From contig JAMXDE010000006.1 in the NCBI GenBank assembly GCA_026770025.1, positions 1,674,001 through 1,738,000 on the forward strand: DNA of 64,000 nt, given 5' to 3'. The notes beneath the pieces are model-generated. The model saw only the letters and a list, made by a program, of their open reading frames with translations. It was not told the origin of the DNA and ran no database searches. The first letter of the stretch is position 1, and every line of letters begins with the position of its first letter. The stretch comes from Craspedostauros australis. Taxonomy: Eukaryota > Bacillariophyta > Bacillariophyceae > Mastogloiales > Achnanthaceae. The translations under genes and the position numbers were made by a program. Shown one piece after another: positions 44,301 to 54,600 of the stretch.

Positions 44301-44594
44301 TTCGTCGTACAGCTACTCGAAAGTGTGGGCGTCCCAGTGAAGACACCGATCAAGGTCCGCGTGGACAACATCGGGGCGATCTTCATCGCCAAGAACCCAT
44401 CAACATCCCAACGATCGCGGCACATCGACGTGCGCCATCACTACGTGAGGAACATGGTAATCAACAAAACCATCGAAATCATTTTCGTCAAATCCGAGCA
44501 GAACACAAGCGACGGATTCACCAAGAACATCAAGGCCGACTTGCAACGTGAACATGAGAAGTCATACCTTGACATATCGAGAACATTCGAATGA
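38385..44594 (+). CDS. A4 Gag-Pol polyprotein, 2069 aa, intact
   Basis: An uninterrupted frame, nearly identical to A2 and with all the same domains and catalytic residues: two CCHC knuckles, DSGA, integrase D-D-E, YVDD, and the RNase H SSSEAEY and SDGFTK segments. It lacks 11 residues of the leader after ISAQQQ, removed between two copies of CAGRCGAAAATC. Scattered substitutions relative to A2 lie mainly in the acidic linker between integrase and RT and are mostly conservative (for example N-to-D, T-to-A). The start at 38385 is the same as in A2; the alternative Gag ATG is at 38757. It is read in the same direction as the interrupted C2 gene. Being complete and young, it could supply the proteins for other family A copies. 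Confidence 0.96.
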   Translation: MSEEEELKDIPLSNPTIKREEGASETPPREEKEAAAATVLSSADASAIDETEEERSARLHRKEKRILKAIKQEETGVTKSIRTAKQGGKSETPPGGEFVTKTISAQQQTKIKGASAPTTKQRINMATSANVNKRRIKAPMFSGEQEDYSAWESQAKAYARAQKTRDVMLGKTKVPTVSEIAAAADEDKEAMEEIYELGCDCFSDLILMMDAEKGKGKQAIQYINQCISVDYPEGDAHGAWNVLAEKFRPSDAVTKIKLKRQFNNEKMKRDTDPDIYITQLESLRSRLHDVKYEITDEEMIMQILSTVSVEYKTHVVNFQHQLTFNPELVTINAIRGVLRTAYATHRGGKAYVDDFQDSNTKSNDTGFTSTGNFKGTCHNCGVYGHRSADCPERKKPNNKKNNNNNNKMNGKRNKGSGFKGKCNYCGIFGHREAECRKKKFNEKKNNEQANAATEGHDKSGHEMVLSAKDMPLCMLVSDDYIEDSFFDNFEYVGSDDEVQDDEIIPEWLSEEPIIHEVDPRREVSYECCFNAHDLIGSYGDEAEMDEANDSDIEEAMSDDDDDDADEDGADEDDEANRDELPPPQAGRYERTGTFINQGETRRAAAPPPPAAGNNRSGIFDEDDSDESEDGNHPDDSFNPNERVVYPSNIDFPDIENPNSVDHLLRHSTIPNATATALIIQKQLIFDAVMEAGMRVFPGTTRGALMPIWVNMMGSILSEHFDSIEEILANAIIVNRILEGNDSETIPDTDLHYILGGCMRVLLRERSRVYPYDPATGSHRNTTIPSDYAQLPDDMDDGDHHHPYNEDGVHEDNDDGSFDDEIAAAAVEQLHELSTKYKDKVNKDTWLADSGASCHIVNSDAALFNVRHIKSFVQVGDSTKLDSPKMGSIRLKVKQRDNTGHVIRLDDVKYTPKMAVNLFSTNKALYNGYQLGNNGILMDIINGSGTKIVFDRVFPTSNGFITGVQMHPIMPTDDDKACTAIVKNPSKEISAVNLHRMLGHAPLETMKRTAAQYGWKIIGEMPVCRDCAVANARVKNIPKATIPRATRRGERFFIDISYTKHISFGDKRYWTLIVDDCTDHCWSFFLKNKSDQPGYIKRFIQTIKSQTGDQQIIFRGDNSGENKSTEDILIDAGLNVKFEYTASNTPQQNGRVERKFAYLYTKIRSILNGAQLDEEYRHGLWAAAASTATAIANITVAKNQKESPHRQFFGNDPPYANALRTFGEVGVVKTTYGGITAKLKNRGEEMVFIGYAHQHASGVYNMYRPSTKSLICSRDIKWLNQSYGQFRGWAPAPNISNETGTTDADGFTTIGRKGATPRTATRQTSEAKRVSFADSNRYYILSDSDDEDNEDDGVVTQLIQNDEEDRSESNHEDDEILPSGDEADDETGVTPPNTPARSTHDTPSRSPPSKPNKRDIARKERIRRHEARGRKGEANPKPTTGKSIPRALRELEDFNERGRKEEGYESDPSSSEASDELSDEVIDDSNNETTDDEEIEDEDEEIEITHYSTTGLYGMNAIITERPAIDIGLSMQDENKEPEKHIEPTTFDGAFNHPDPIHRKGYRAAIKKEFDSMDTRKVYSKIKRDAIPRGRRCCKCKWVFKLKRDGTHRARLVACGYSQVAGVDFQEHYSPVIHDVTYRVMMVIMLIKKMDCALVDVVTAFLHGDLDEEIYMNCPNGMDHQPDEALTLHKPIYGLVQSARQWFKMLVSTLKNINFEQSAADPCLFYRKTNEGSMIVAIYVDDCFCCGDSKALETFLKDIQGSKFKVTIERGLGDYLSCNIELNHDKTRATLRQPHLIRHLIEEFGAKVEKMQRYGTPGTPGQIIVRPSKDNGLQKVGPEEHAEYRRGVGMLLFLIKHSRPDIANPVRELSKVLIGPTKAAMKEMYRIIKYVIDTKDYGLKIHPARPDDDGWDMELFCDSEYAGDKNTRISVGGFILYLCKVPILWRSKAQKAVTLSSSEAEYVALSEAAKEIFFVVQLLESVGVPVKTPIKVRVDNIGAIFIAKNPSTSQRSRHIDVRHHYVRNMVINKTIEIIFVKSEQNTSDGFTKNIKADLQREHEKSYLDISRTFE

Positions 44595-44606
44595 CCGAAT
44601 GCACAC

Positions 44607-44614
44607 AGGAAGGG
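44607..44614 (+). other. Polypurine tract of A4
   Basis: AGGAAGGG directly before the 3' LTR. Confidence 0.72.
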
Positions 44615-45405
44615 TGTCGAGATGTACATGTGAGTATATATCAAGATGTACGTGTATATGTGCATCGTTCACCCGCTATTCTCTCATACGCACTTGGACG
44701 GTATAACTATACTCGTGTCGATAGTATGCTGTGATTCGTCAGAATTACAGGGGAAATGGAACACACAAAAAGGGGCAAGATTTCTGGAGGAAATTTGCAA
44801 ATAACGATTTCTGGAAGAATCAGAAAATCGTCCGTCCATGCATCAATGGTACCAAGAGAATCTCGAGGTACTTCCCAACTAAACCTCAGATGACGATATC
44901 ATCTGACAGACTACTGCATCACCAATGGAACGTGACATCTGGAGAGCAGAAGGACGCCTACTGACGTCGACAGGATGTCAACATGTCACCACGTCGACAG
45001 CTGTCTCCAAGTCAGAGCAGGAGGCGAAGATACGATGACTCATGAAGATCATGGATACTGAAGGTGAACTTCAAATGGTAAGTACTCATGGAGTAGAAGC
45101 CAGTACTGAATGAACGGAGTGTCGAATGCGGAGCACGCATCAAACACGGAGGATCGTGTAGCACGAGCACACGATGTTGAGAGAGAGAGAGAGAATACAG
45201 AGAGGAGCGAGAGAGGATCTCGCGTACCGACTCATAGTCGGAGACCGAATCTACGAAACAGATTGAAGCGCCGAGAGCATCGGGCAAGAGAACGAACGGA
45301 CACCGAGAGTATCGGAGTGCCAACGTAATGAAATAGCAAACGAACGACTATCAACCAATACCATCTTCCACGATCGTAGGTTACCGTGAGCGGAACTTGC
45401 CAACA
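44615..45405 (+). repeat. 3' LTR of A4
   Basis: 791 bp. No difference from the 5' LTR (37512-38302) was seen when read side by side. Confidence 0.96.
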
Positions 45406-48400
45406 GTTGGGGAGACTCTTTCCATCAAGTACCATGATGCCATCGTCGCATTCCGGCTGGACCAATCCTGGACCAAGAGCCGTGAGCAGTTCTTTGATGC
45501 CTGGGAGACCAAGCTCGATGATATCGAAGAGCTCGACGATGCATGCGTCGATGAGGCGGTCAAGCAGCAATGGCTGCGCACCGCTATTGGTCCTGACGTT
45601 GACTTGACTCGGGCATATACCAACACCAAGTCCAACTCTCGTCAACGCCACAAGCAGTCTCGTGGTTTCATCAAGATTGGTGTCTCTTTCGAGGACCTTC
45701 TCGAGTTCGTCCGTGACGAAGCTCAGTCCCTCGATGCCAACCAACCTTGCACTACATCCAAGCGCAAGGTCAACAACGCAAAGACCTCGGACTCCAACAA
45801 CAAGGGCAACGGCAAGGACTACTCCAAGGATCATCGCTGCTCCATTCCCAACGAAGAGTGGCATGGCATGTCCAAGGACCAGCGCAAGGCTTTCCTCGAC
45901 GTAAAGGGGAAGTGGCACAAGAACAAGGGCAAAGGCAAGGGCGATTCCAATCGTTCTGCCAACAATGCCAACACCTCTTCTGGCAGCGGCACAGTTCCTT
46001 CCGGCACCCCTCCCTCGGGTAGCGATCCTTCCAAGGCTGATGACCCATCTACCGCCGTCGACCGCCTTCTCGTGCAGACCAAGTCCAGCTCTTCATCCAA
46101 TGACACTCCTCAGTTGGTCTACAAGGGCCAGACCTGGCGTCTCGCGAACTCCACTGTGGTCCGATACAGCTTCAACAAGCTTGTCAAGGATCACTCCGGA
46201 TCCCTCGTCGACAGTGGTGCCAATGGCGGCCTGGCTGGCAATGATGTCCTCGTTCTCTGCAAGACAGGACACACGGCCGACGTCAGTGACATCGGTGATT
46301 CCGCCATCGCCAACCTCGACATCGGCACTGTCGCGGGACTCATCCAGACTACCGACGGACCCATCATTGGTACATTCCATCAATATGCGCTCTACGGCAA
46401 AGGCAAGACCATCCACTCCACCAACCAGCTTGGTGCCTTTGGGATGGACGTCAACGAACGCCCTCGCCACCTTCCAGGTGGTCGCCAAACCATCGTCACT
46501 CCCAGTGGCCACATCATCCCGTTGGCCGTTTGCCAGGGCCTGTCCTACATGGACATGGCCAAGCCCACTCGCGCGGAACTCGACAAGTACCCGCATGTCG
46601 ACTTCACCGCTGACGATGAGTGGGACCCTTCCTCCCTCGACTGCGAGATGACCCTCGACGACGTCGCCCATGATGACGCCGCAGCACTTCAGCGTCGCAA
46701 GAACAACAACACCGTTCTCGCAACACAAGCTAATGCCCGCCAGGCCGACATCGCAGACAATCCGGGCAGTGTCATTGCTACACGCCAGCCTGCCGACTAC
46801 GAGGCACTCCGCCCTCACTTCGGCTGGATTCCAGCTCGTCACGTTCGCGACACCCTTCGGTGCACCTCCCAGTGGTACCGTACCGCCGAGCGCTTCTCCA
46901 TGCGCAAGCATTTCAAGTCTCGGTTCCCAGCAGCCAACGTCGACCGCCTCCATGAGACGGTGGCAATGGATACGCTCTTCTCAGATACCCCCGCTCACGA
47001 TGACGGGGTTCTGGGTCATGGCGGGTGCACCATGCTTCAGGTGTACGTCGCCCTCGACTCTCGGTTCACGGCCGGCTTTCCCATGCCATCTGAGAGCCGC
47101 ATCTCCGATACCCTTCGTGACTTCATCCGACGCCACGGGGCTCCCGACCTACTGATGTCCGACAACGCCAAGGCTCAGATCGGCAACAAGGTCATGGAGA
47201 TCCTTCGGCAATACCACATCCGGGATCACCAGAGTGAGCCGGAGCACCAGCACCAGAACGGCGCAGAGCGCCGGATCCAAGATATCAAGCGCACCACCAA
47301 TGGTGTCATGGATCGCACGGGGACCCCCGACCAATTCTGGCTGATATGCACGCTCTATGTGATTGATCTTTTCAATCACATCGCGCAGGTCACCGCCGGT
47401 TCCATCACCCCCCTCCAAGCCGCCTTCGGTCAACAACCGGACATCTCCAAGTTCCTCTCCTACCGATGGTGGCAACCGGTCTACTACCGGGTTGACAACC
47501 CCTTCTTCCCCAGCCAGTCCAAGGAACGCAGTGGACGCTGGGCTGGTCCCTGTCTCCACAAGGGAGACAACCTCACCTTCTGGGTACTTGATGATGAGAC
47601 CCAGCGGCTCCTTTCTCGCTCCGCCATCCGACTGGCTGACGACTCTTCCACCTGCAACCTTCGTGCGGACTTTCCCTTCCCCATTGTTTGGGAGGATGAT
47701 GGCTCTGATGCCATGGATACGGCGTCTGGGGAGCCTGACGACGATATCCCCGTTCCTCCGGACCTCGATCCCATTGTTCACTGTCTCTCCGATTCCATCC
47801 TGGCCGACCGCCGTGGCACAGACCCCGAAACAGTGGGGAATGCAAAGGTCCACATCCCAAGGTTCTCTCCTGAGGATCTTGTTGGGATGACCTTCATCCA
47901 CGAGAAGGATGGTCAACAGGTCCGAGCTGAGGTGGTGCAGAAGGTCAATGACCTTGACGCCGCCAACCACTAATGCATCAAGATGCTCCTCTCATTGGCA
48001 GATGGGGAGACACATGACCTGATCTCCTATGTCGAGCTCGCTGACATCATCGAACGTCAGCGAGAGCACAGCGACGATCCTGATGCCAAGTGGGAGCTCG
48101 ACTCCATCGTCGGACATGAAGGACCCCTCACATCTTCCTCCCCCACCTACAAGGGATCCAGATTCAACGTCATTGTGAAATGGGGAGACGGCTCCACCTC
48201 CACTGAGCCCCTTTCCATCATGATTCAAGATGACCCTGTCTCATGCGCTGCCTATGGCCGCCGCCACGAGCTACTCGACGAGCCTGGCTGGAAGCGCCTC
48301 AAGCGCCTTGCCATCCGCACCCACCGTCTCGAGCGCCAGGTCCACAAGTCCAAGACCTTCTCCCATGCCCTGACCTTCCAGTTCGGTGTCCAAGTCCCTC

Positions 48401-50081
48401 ACAACCACAAGGAGGCGATGAGACTCGATGACAAGAATGGCAACACTCTCTGGGCCGACGCCGAGAAGAAGGAGATGGACCAACTCTTTGGGTACCGTAC
48501 CTTCAAGACCCTTGGGAAGGGTGCCCCGGTACCCTCTGGCTTCCAGAAGATCCGCCTTCAGTGGGTCTACGCTGTGAAGCATGACCTCCGTCACAAGGCG
48601 CATTGCGTCGCTGGCGGCCACCTCACCGAACCCTGCAAGGATGCGTCCTATGCAGGCGTGGTCAGTCTTCGCTCCCTCCACCTCTCCCTCCTCGCCGGGG
48701 AACTCAACGGTATTCCAACATGGGTCGGAGACATCGGCAATGCGTATCTTGAGGCCTTCACTCAAGAACGCATCTGCTTCATCGCAGGCGACGAATTTGG
48801 TGACTTTGCTGGTCATACCATGCAGATAGTCAAGGCACTCTACGGCCTGTGCACATCGGGCGCCCGGTTCCACAAGGCCCTCGCCGACACCCTTCGCGAC
48901 ATGGGGTTCCTCCAGTGCCGCTCCGATCCTGACGTCTGGATGCGAGACGCCCAGTTTCACTGGGAATACGTCTGTGTCTACGTCGACGACCTCACCGCCA
49001 CCATGGTGGATCCCAAGACCTTCTTTGACACCCTCTCTTCCAAGTATGGGTATCAGCTCAAGGGAGTTGGTCCCATCAAGTACCACCTCGGTGCTGACTT
49101 CGACCGCGACCCCGACGGCACCCCAAGCTCTCTCCACAGTCCTACATCAAACGGATGCTGGAGAACTACGAGCGCATGTTCGGTGAGCTCCCTCGCAAGG
49201 CCAGCTGCCCCCTCGACAAGGCCAACAGCCCTGAACTGGACACTTCTTCTGAACTCTGCAAAACCGACAAACGCAAGTTCATGTCCCTCATCGGTGCACT
49301 CCAGTGGTGTATCTCCCTCGGGCGGTTCGACATCTCTGTCGCTGTCATGACGCTCGCACGCTTCCGCTCGGCTCCCCGCCAAGGCCATCTGGACCGCGCC
49401 AAGTGCATCTACGGGTACCTCCGCAAACACCCCGATGCAGCCATCCGCTTCCGCACCTGTGTGCCCCGCTTCGACAAGTACTACGAGGTACCCAATCATG
49501 ACTGGATCTATTTCGTCTACGGGAAGACCTCCGAGGAGATCCCGGATGATGTCCCCGAGCCCAAAGGCAAGCCTGTCCGAACCACCACGTTCGTCGACGC
49601 CAATCTCCTTCACTGCCAAGTCACTGGCAGATCGGCCACCGGTGCCCTCCATCTGGTGAACCAGACTCCCATCGAGTAGTTCTCCAAGCGTCAGGGTATG
49701 GTAGAGACCGCCACCTACGGGTCTGAGTTCGTTGCCGCTCGACAGGCAACTGAGCAGATCATCTCCCTTCGCCTCGCTCTCCGCGAGATGGGTATCCCGA
49801 TCGACGGCCCCAGCTGGATGCTGGGTGACAACCAGTCCGTCATCACCTCCTCCACAGTCCCCAAGAGCATGCTTTCCAAGCGCCACAACGCACTGGCCTA
49901 CCATCGAGTCTGGTCCGCTGTCGCCGCTGGCATCCTCTACTTCATCAAGATCCCCGGCACCCAGAACATCGCCGATGTGATGACCAAGTTTCTTCCATGG
50001 GCTGTCTTCTGGCCCCTCGTGAAACCTATCCTCTTCTGGAAAGGACACACTGAGCCCGCTTCCTCGACCTCCAAGACCTGA
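45406..50081 (+). pseudogene. C2 Gag C-terminus and Pol, three lesions
   Basis: Continues the C2 frame after A4. It carries a basic region without CCHC knuckles, protease (LVDSGANGG near 46205), an integrase core (D near 46970, D at 47161, E at 47266), an acidic linker, RT with VYVDD near 48975 and RNase H (ATYGSEF near 49715, GDNQSV near 49830). Lesions: TAA at 47971-47973, where CAA is the likely ancestor; a one-base frameshift near 49121-49127, after which the frame resumes in KRMLENYE; and TAG at 49677-49679, where Copia proteins have a conserved Trp before FSKRQ. The codon usage is GC-rich (C-ending codons) and differs from family A. Confidence 0.88.
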
Positions 50082-50097
50082 ATGTCCGGGACACGCT

Positions 50098-50105
50098 TTG
50101 GGGAG
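50098..50105 (+). other. Polypurine tract of C2
   Basis: TTGGGGAG directly before the 3' LTR that starts TATTAG at 50106. Confidence 0.55.
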
Positions 50106-50531
50106 TATTAGCGCAACGCTATATTCCTAACAATAGCGACACCCGTCGACCAATCAGAAATCTTCACTTTTCTTACCTTTTCCGTTCCAAACGGAAATTC
50201 TGGTCAAAATTCCGTTGTGTCAATTTTGTTTCGCATTTCGCGTCGCAAGAACCGTTTTCCCGTCAATCCCATTTCCAACATGTCGCGGAAATGAATTTCT
50301 TGCCAAGATGAACCACTCTGTCCAATCAGGACAGACTTCGGTCTTGGGTCCAATAAATACGGAACCGTCCCCAACCTTCTCGAGTGAATACGATCAATCG
50401 TGTGATCGTTCTACTCGCAACATCGTGAGGAGCTGCACACTACAACACGGCGTATCGCAGTGTTTGTTTTTCTGACTTTGCAAATCTGAACCCACGCAGT
50501 AACGCGCACATTTGTCGTGTTGTCTCCGTGA
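50106..50531 (+). repeat. 3' LTR of C2, truncated
   Basis: 426 bases match the first 425 of the 5' LTR with about a dozen substitutions. Similarity ends at GTCTCCGTG, and the last 200 bases, including CTAACA, are gone. Confidence 0.88.
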
Positions 50532-51662
50532 GTTGAAGTTCAACGAAGAACCGACTACTTTCCTTTTTAGGGTATCCCGTGTTGTCGCTTGAAATTGCTT
50601 TTGGCGCGCAATTGTCCAAACCCGACAATGGACAGACCTTCCTTGCCCTCCCCTCTTTTCAGTCACGAATCATTCCCGATGCCCATGCTACGGTCCGTCT
50701 AAAGCCTACCAATGCATGTGGGAACTATATGCTCCTCAGATCCTGTCAGATGGACCTCACCTGGATTCCCTTTTGCTGCCACGACGCCTTCCGGCCATGC
50801 CAGCTATATCGTGAGCAATCTAAGCTGCTTCAACCTCAGCAATGGAATCCTGACGGATGTTCAATCTGCTGGCTCCGGCTGTGCAGCTCCCATCCCTTCA
50901 ACATCCGCTGAAGCCACAAGACCCACTGCATGACATCGCCAGCGATCCAAGGGAGGAGGACACGGAGGAAAGTACAGCCTCTTCTCAGCACTGAACCATG
51001 CGGGTCAGTGCAGAGCCGTGCCAACACATGACTATCGTTTCTTCATCCTGCCTACAGCTACTAACTCATAATAACAAGTTCGGATTAATACAAACACTAC
51101 TACTCTATTCATCGTTACAAGCCTTGACGGTCATACAACACTCAAGCCCAGTGAACTGCGTCAATCGGCCTCGTTTGAAGCCGGCAGTCCACACGGCCTA
51201 CTCCGGTTCGTCTACGAAAGTACACGAATCCTAACTGGTAGCTGCGAGTGGTTTCATTATATTCACCCAACTCCATTGAGCGACTTCCTCTGCCAACCGC
51301 TCGCACGGTCTCTCAGAGACCAAGCCAAAAGGCGCAGCTCGCAAACCGAGCAACCCAACTCAAGCAAGACCCCAAAGGTCTTCATTCGAATGCATCTGAA
51401 GCATCATCAAACGCCAGCGCTCGAAAACCGAGCAATCCAAGACAAAAGTCCCAACTGCTAGTGACCGACAGAGTCACCTGACAGCAGCCTCTGCCAAGCA
51501 AGCAATCCAACCGCTTGAACACCAAGCGCTTGTCTCCTCAAGAGCTTTCGCCGAGCCTCAGTGCACACCTTCCAAAGAAGTGAGACCGAGCGAAATCAGC
51601 AGGACGCAAGAAAGATCGATCCTTGAAGTCCGAAGACCTCTCTGAAGCCCACGCCATCCATC
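50532..51662. other. Non-coding; probable LTR and 5' leader of element C3, with candidate primer-binding site
   Basis: 1.1 kb between the broken C2 LTR and the C3 start codon, without a credible gene. At 51236-51248 the plus strand reads TGGTAGCTGCGAG, complementary to a tRNA 3' end of the form ...AGCUACCA and preceded by CTAAC. It therefore looks like an LTR end followed by a primer-binding site. The matching 3' LTR is absent from the window, so the start of this LTR cannot be fixed. Confidence 0.5.
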
Positions 51663-54600
51663 ATGGCGGATGAGGCTATTCCCCTCACGCTGGAAGAGCT
51701 GCAAGTGCAGCTCCAAGCGCTCACCGCTGAGAATGCGCGCCTCACACAGGCCGCAGTCACAGCCGAAACAGCTGTAGAAGCAGCAAGGGTGGCCGCGGCA
51801 ACCACGCAAGCAGCGTCGGGCGCCAGCGCCACCCCTCTCCGCCCTGGTCTGAACCCCGGTGGAACCGGGACAACAACTCGTGACGATCTCAACCCTTCCT
51901 TCCTAAGCGGGAGTCTCTTTGGCGACATTGAGACTCCAGGAACCAAAAAGAAGATCGACCCCGGAAGCGACAGCGACGACGGAGACCCCGACCTTTCCGG
52001 CAAGCCCACAGCCCCCATCATGGGGGGTCTCCGCATGCAAGGGCGCAACTGGGTCCCCTGGACAGGAGGAGCACCGAACTCAACCTGGACGGGCCTCGAA
52101 GACAAATCCCAGACCATGTGGACGAACTCCCAGCAGCAGAGAATCCTTCACAACGGGGCGGACTCCACCAACCAATCCAAGCGCGAAACTGGGTTGTCCG
52201 ACAAGTTCAAGAAAGGGAACAGCATTCAGCAGTTCGTTCGCCTTGTGCGAAACCATCTGTCGAAGACTGGACTCATCACCATGGCCTACATCTCTACCGA
52301 CACGGCCACACCCAAGATGACCTGTGTTCTCGATGCTCCGGCTTCCTTCACTCTTGAAGACGCCACAAGGCACTTCGATGAGTACAGTCCGAGATGGGAT
52401 CACTACGACGTCCAGAACAACTGGACGGCCGCAGCCTTCTTCCGTGACAGCCTTGACCCAACCCTCGAAGACCAGCTCATGAACCGCATCGAGCCAAAGT
52501 ACCACAACAACTTCATCACGCTCTTCATCGAGTTCATGAATAGTATCACAGCCAACTTGCTGGATGAGCAAGACATGATCACGGATCGCATCCGCTCCGT
52601 CCGAAGCCACCAGTTTGCTGGTGACAACGTGGGATCCATGGCCGTCCATCTCCGCTCGCTCTGCAAGCACCTCGACGACGCCGGTCGCTTCGACCTCCGT
52701 CTCCTCCGCAACATCCTCGACGCCTTCCTCCAAGCAGGGGGGAAGAGCCTCTCCGGTGAACAGTACCGGCGTCCTCTCTATGTGATGAAGGATGACCTTG
52801 AGAAGATCCTCATGCGTCTCCCTGTATTCACGTACGAGCACGCCCTACCAAAGCTAGCCGCCAAGGACCTCACATGGATGGCGATTTGCAACAAGGCACA
52901 GTCCTCGTACGACAACGAGGTACGCGGGGACCGCTGGCACGCCACTCGGCGCGTCAGGGACACCGGTGTCCCTAGAACGTCGTACGCGAACAACGCCACG
53001 AACAAGCACAGCGCCAATGTCCTCGAACAACACAGAGGGTTCACCAAGAAGAACGGAACGAAGGTGCCACCCAAGAAGGACAAAGAACAGGACAACAACA
53101 GCAACTCCAACCGCGGATGGTCTTCCAAGCCGCCCAAGCCTGGGGAACCACAGCGCAAGCTCGTCAACGACAAGACCTTCATGTGGTGCGCCAAGTGTCG
53201 CCGATGGCGCCTCTCGCACAACACTGAGAGTCACCAGGACAACTTCAAACCCAGGGCTAAGGCGAAAGGCAAAGGAAGCCCCACGACTGACAACCTCGAA
53301 ATCGACATGGCAGCTTGGACGTGCTTCACCGCCGCAGGCAGCCAAGATGAAGACACCTGGTGGTCTCTAATCTGGAACCTCTTCACCTCCTTCAGCTACC
53401 TCAGCGGAACCATCGGCTCGCTCCTGTTTTTCACAACGCTTCAAGTCGCAACACTAGGAGTTGAACATGGATGGTACATCGCGGCAACAAACGTCTGGAT
53501 GGTCACAGCCATCGCGTTGTTGCTACTACACACAAACGTCCCGCGAAGGCCACACACTCTCCGCTCCAACAACCGCGCTTACGCACAAGCAAGAGCCAAG
53601 GAAGAAGCCAAACGACACCAAGTTCGACCAACCCGCTTCAACGAGGCTGTGACTCGCAGTCTTCATGATGTGATGATCGAGCGGACCAAAATGTCCGACC
53701 AAACGCCAAAACGCAACAAACGTCGCTGGATTCGCCGAACCCGAACCAAAACTCGCAAATCAAAGCCAAGGCATCCCAACCGAAGTGATCCAAAATTGTC
53801 AACCAAGCCACCCACTTATGGCAAGAGACACCACGCGCCACCTCAAAGATCGCCCTGCGTGACTGACCAGCACTACCATCGCACTTTTGGAGGACAACCC
53901 CTCTCACATGATTTTTGGCGCCTGTATCCCACACTCGACCTCACGACTGGTGAACGCGAAACCACAGCATGCTCCACTTCGTTTGAAAATCTCCTAACTC
54001 TCCATGGTCTTGCGTCTTTCTTCACCAATCGTCATGCTTTCGCTTCCCCCCAAAAAGCCGAAAGGTATCTGTCCCCCAGTGACCCTTTTGAGCTAGTGTG
54101 GGACAGCGGGGCGTCAATTTCTGTCACCAACGACATCAACGACTTTTGTGACACTCCAAACGCTCCCCCAAAACCGACTTTCCTCAATGGATTCTTGAAA
54201 AAGATCCAAGTGAAAGCGCTTGGGACTGTGGAATGGCATATCCTGGATGTGACAGGCAGCCCGCGTACACTAAGACTGCCCGCTTTCCATGTACCTCAAT
54301 CGCGAGTCAAACTAATCAGCACGTCTAGCCTTCTAGAAGAGTACCCCGGAGAAACCATCACCTTTGTCAAAACCTCCTGCAAGCTCAGCGGAATCAAGGA
54401 AGGCAACGAACGAAACGCAATCATCGCAATCTACAAGAAGACAACGAAGCTACCCACCTCCATCGGGTATGGCTCGGACAACATCAACGATCTACCGTCG
54501 GCGCTCTCTTCCATCGTCTCTACTGTATCGGAACACAACGTGAATATATCTGAACCGCAAAAGGAACTGCTTCGATGGCACTATCGCCTCGGGCACTTAT

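Larger units (their letters stand above)
37512..45405 (+). mobile_element. Copia LTR retrotransposon A4, complete and very young
   Basis: A full-length 7894-bp element with 791-bp LTRs that I could not distinguish by eye, an open 2069-aa polyprotein, a polypurine tract and a 6-bp duplication GTTGGG (37506-37511 and 45406-45411). It sits in the gag of C2, in the same orientation, and leaves the C2 frame intact across the junction. It is 33 bp shorter than A2 because of one in-frame deletion in the leader. It is the best candidate in the window for a currently mobile element. Confidence 0.97.
35653..50531 (+). mobile_element. Copia LTR retrotransposon C2, split by A4 and 3'-truncated
   Basis: A 5' LTR (35653-36280), gag start (36603), pol (to 50081), polypurine tract and part of a 3' LTR (50106-50531) define a Copia element of about 7 kb once the nested A4 (37512-45405) is removed. 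The LTR ends TATTAG...CTAACA differ from family A. The 3' LTR stops matching after 426 bases, and unrelated sequence follows, so its 3' end was lost to a deletion or rearrangement. The aligned LTR parts show about a dozen differences, so it is older than A4, consistent with the nesting. Confidence 0.9.
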
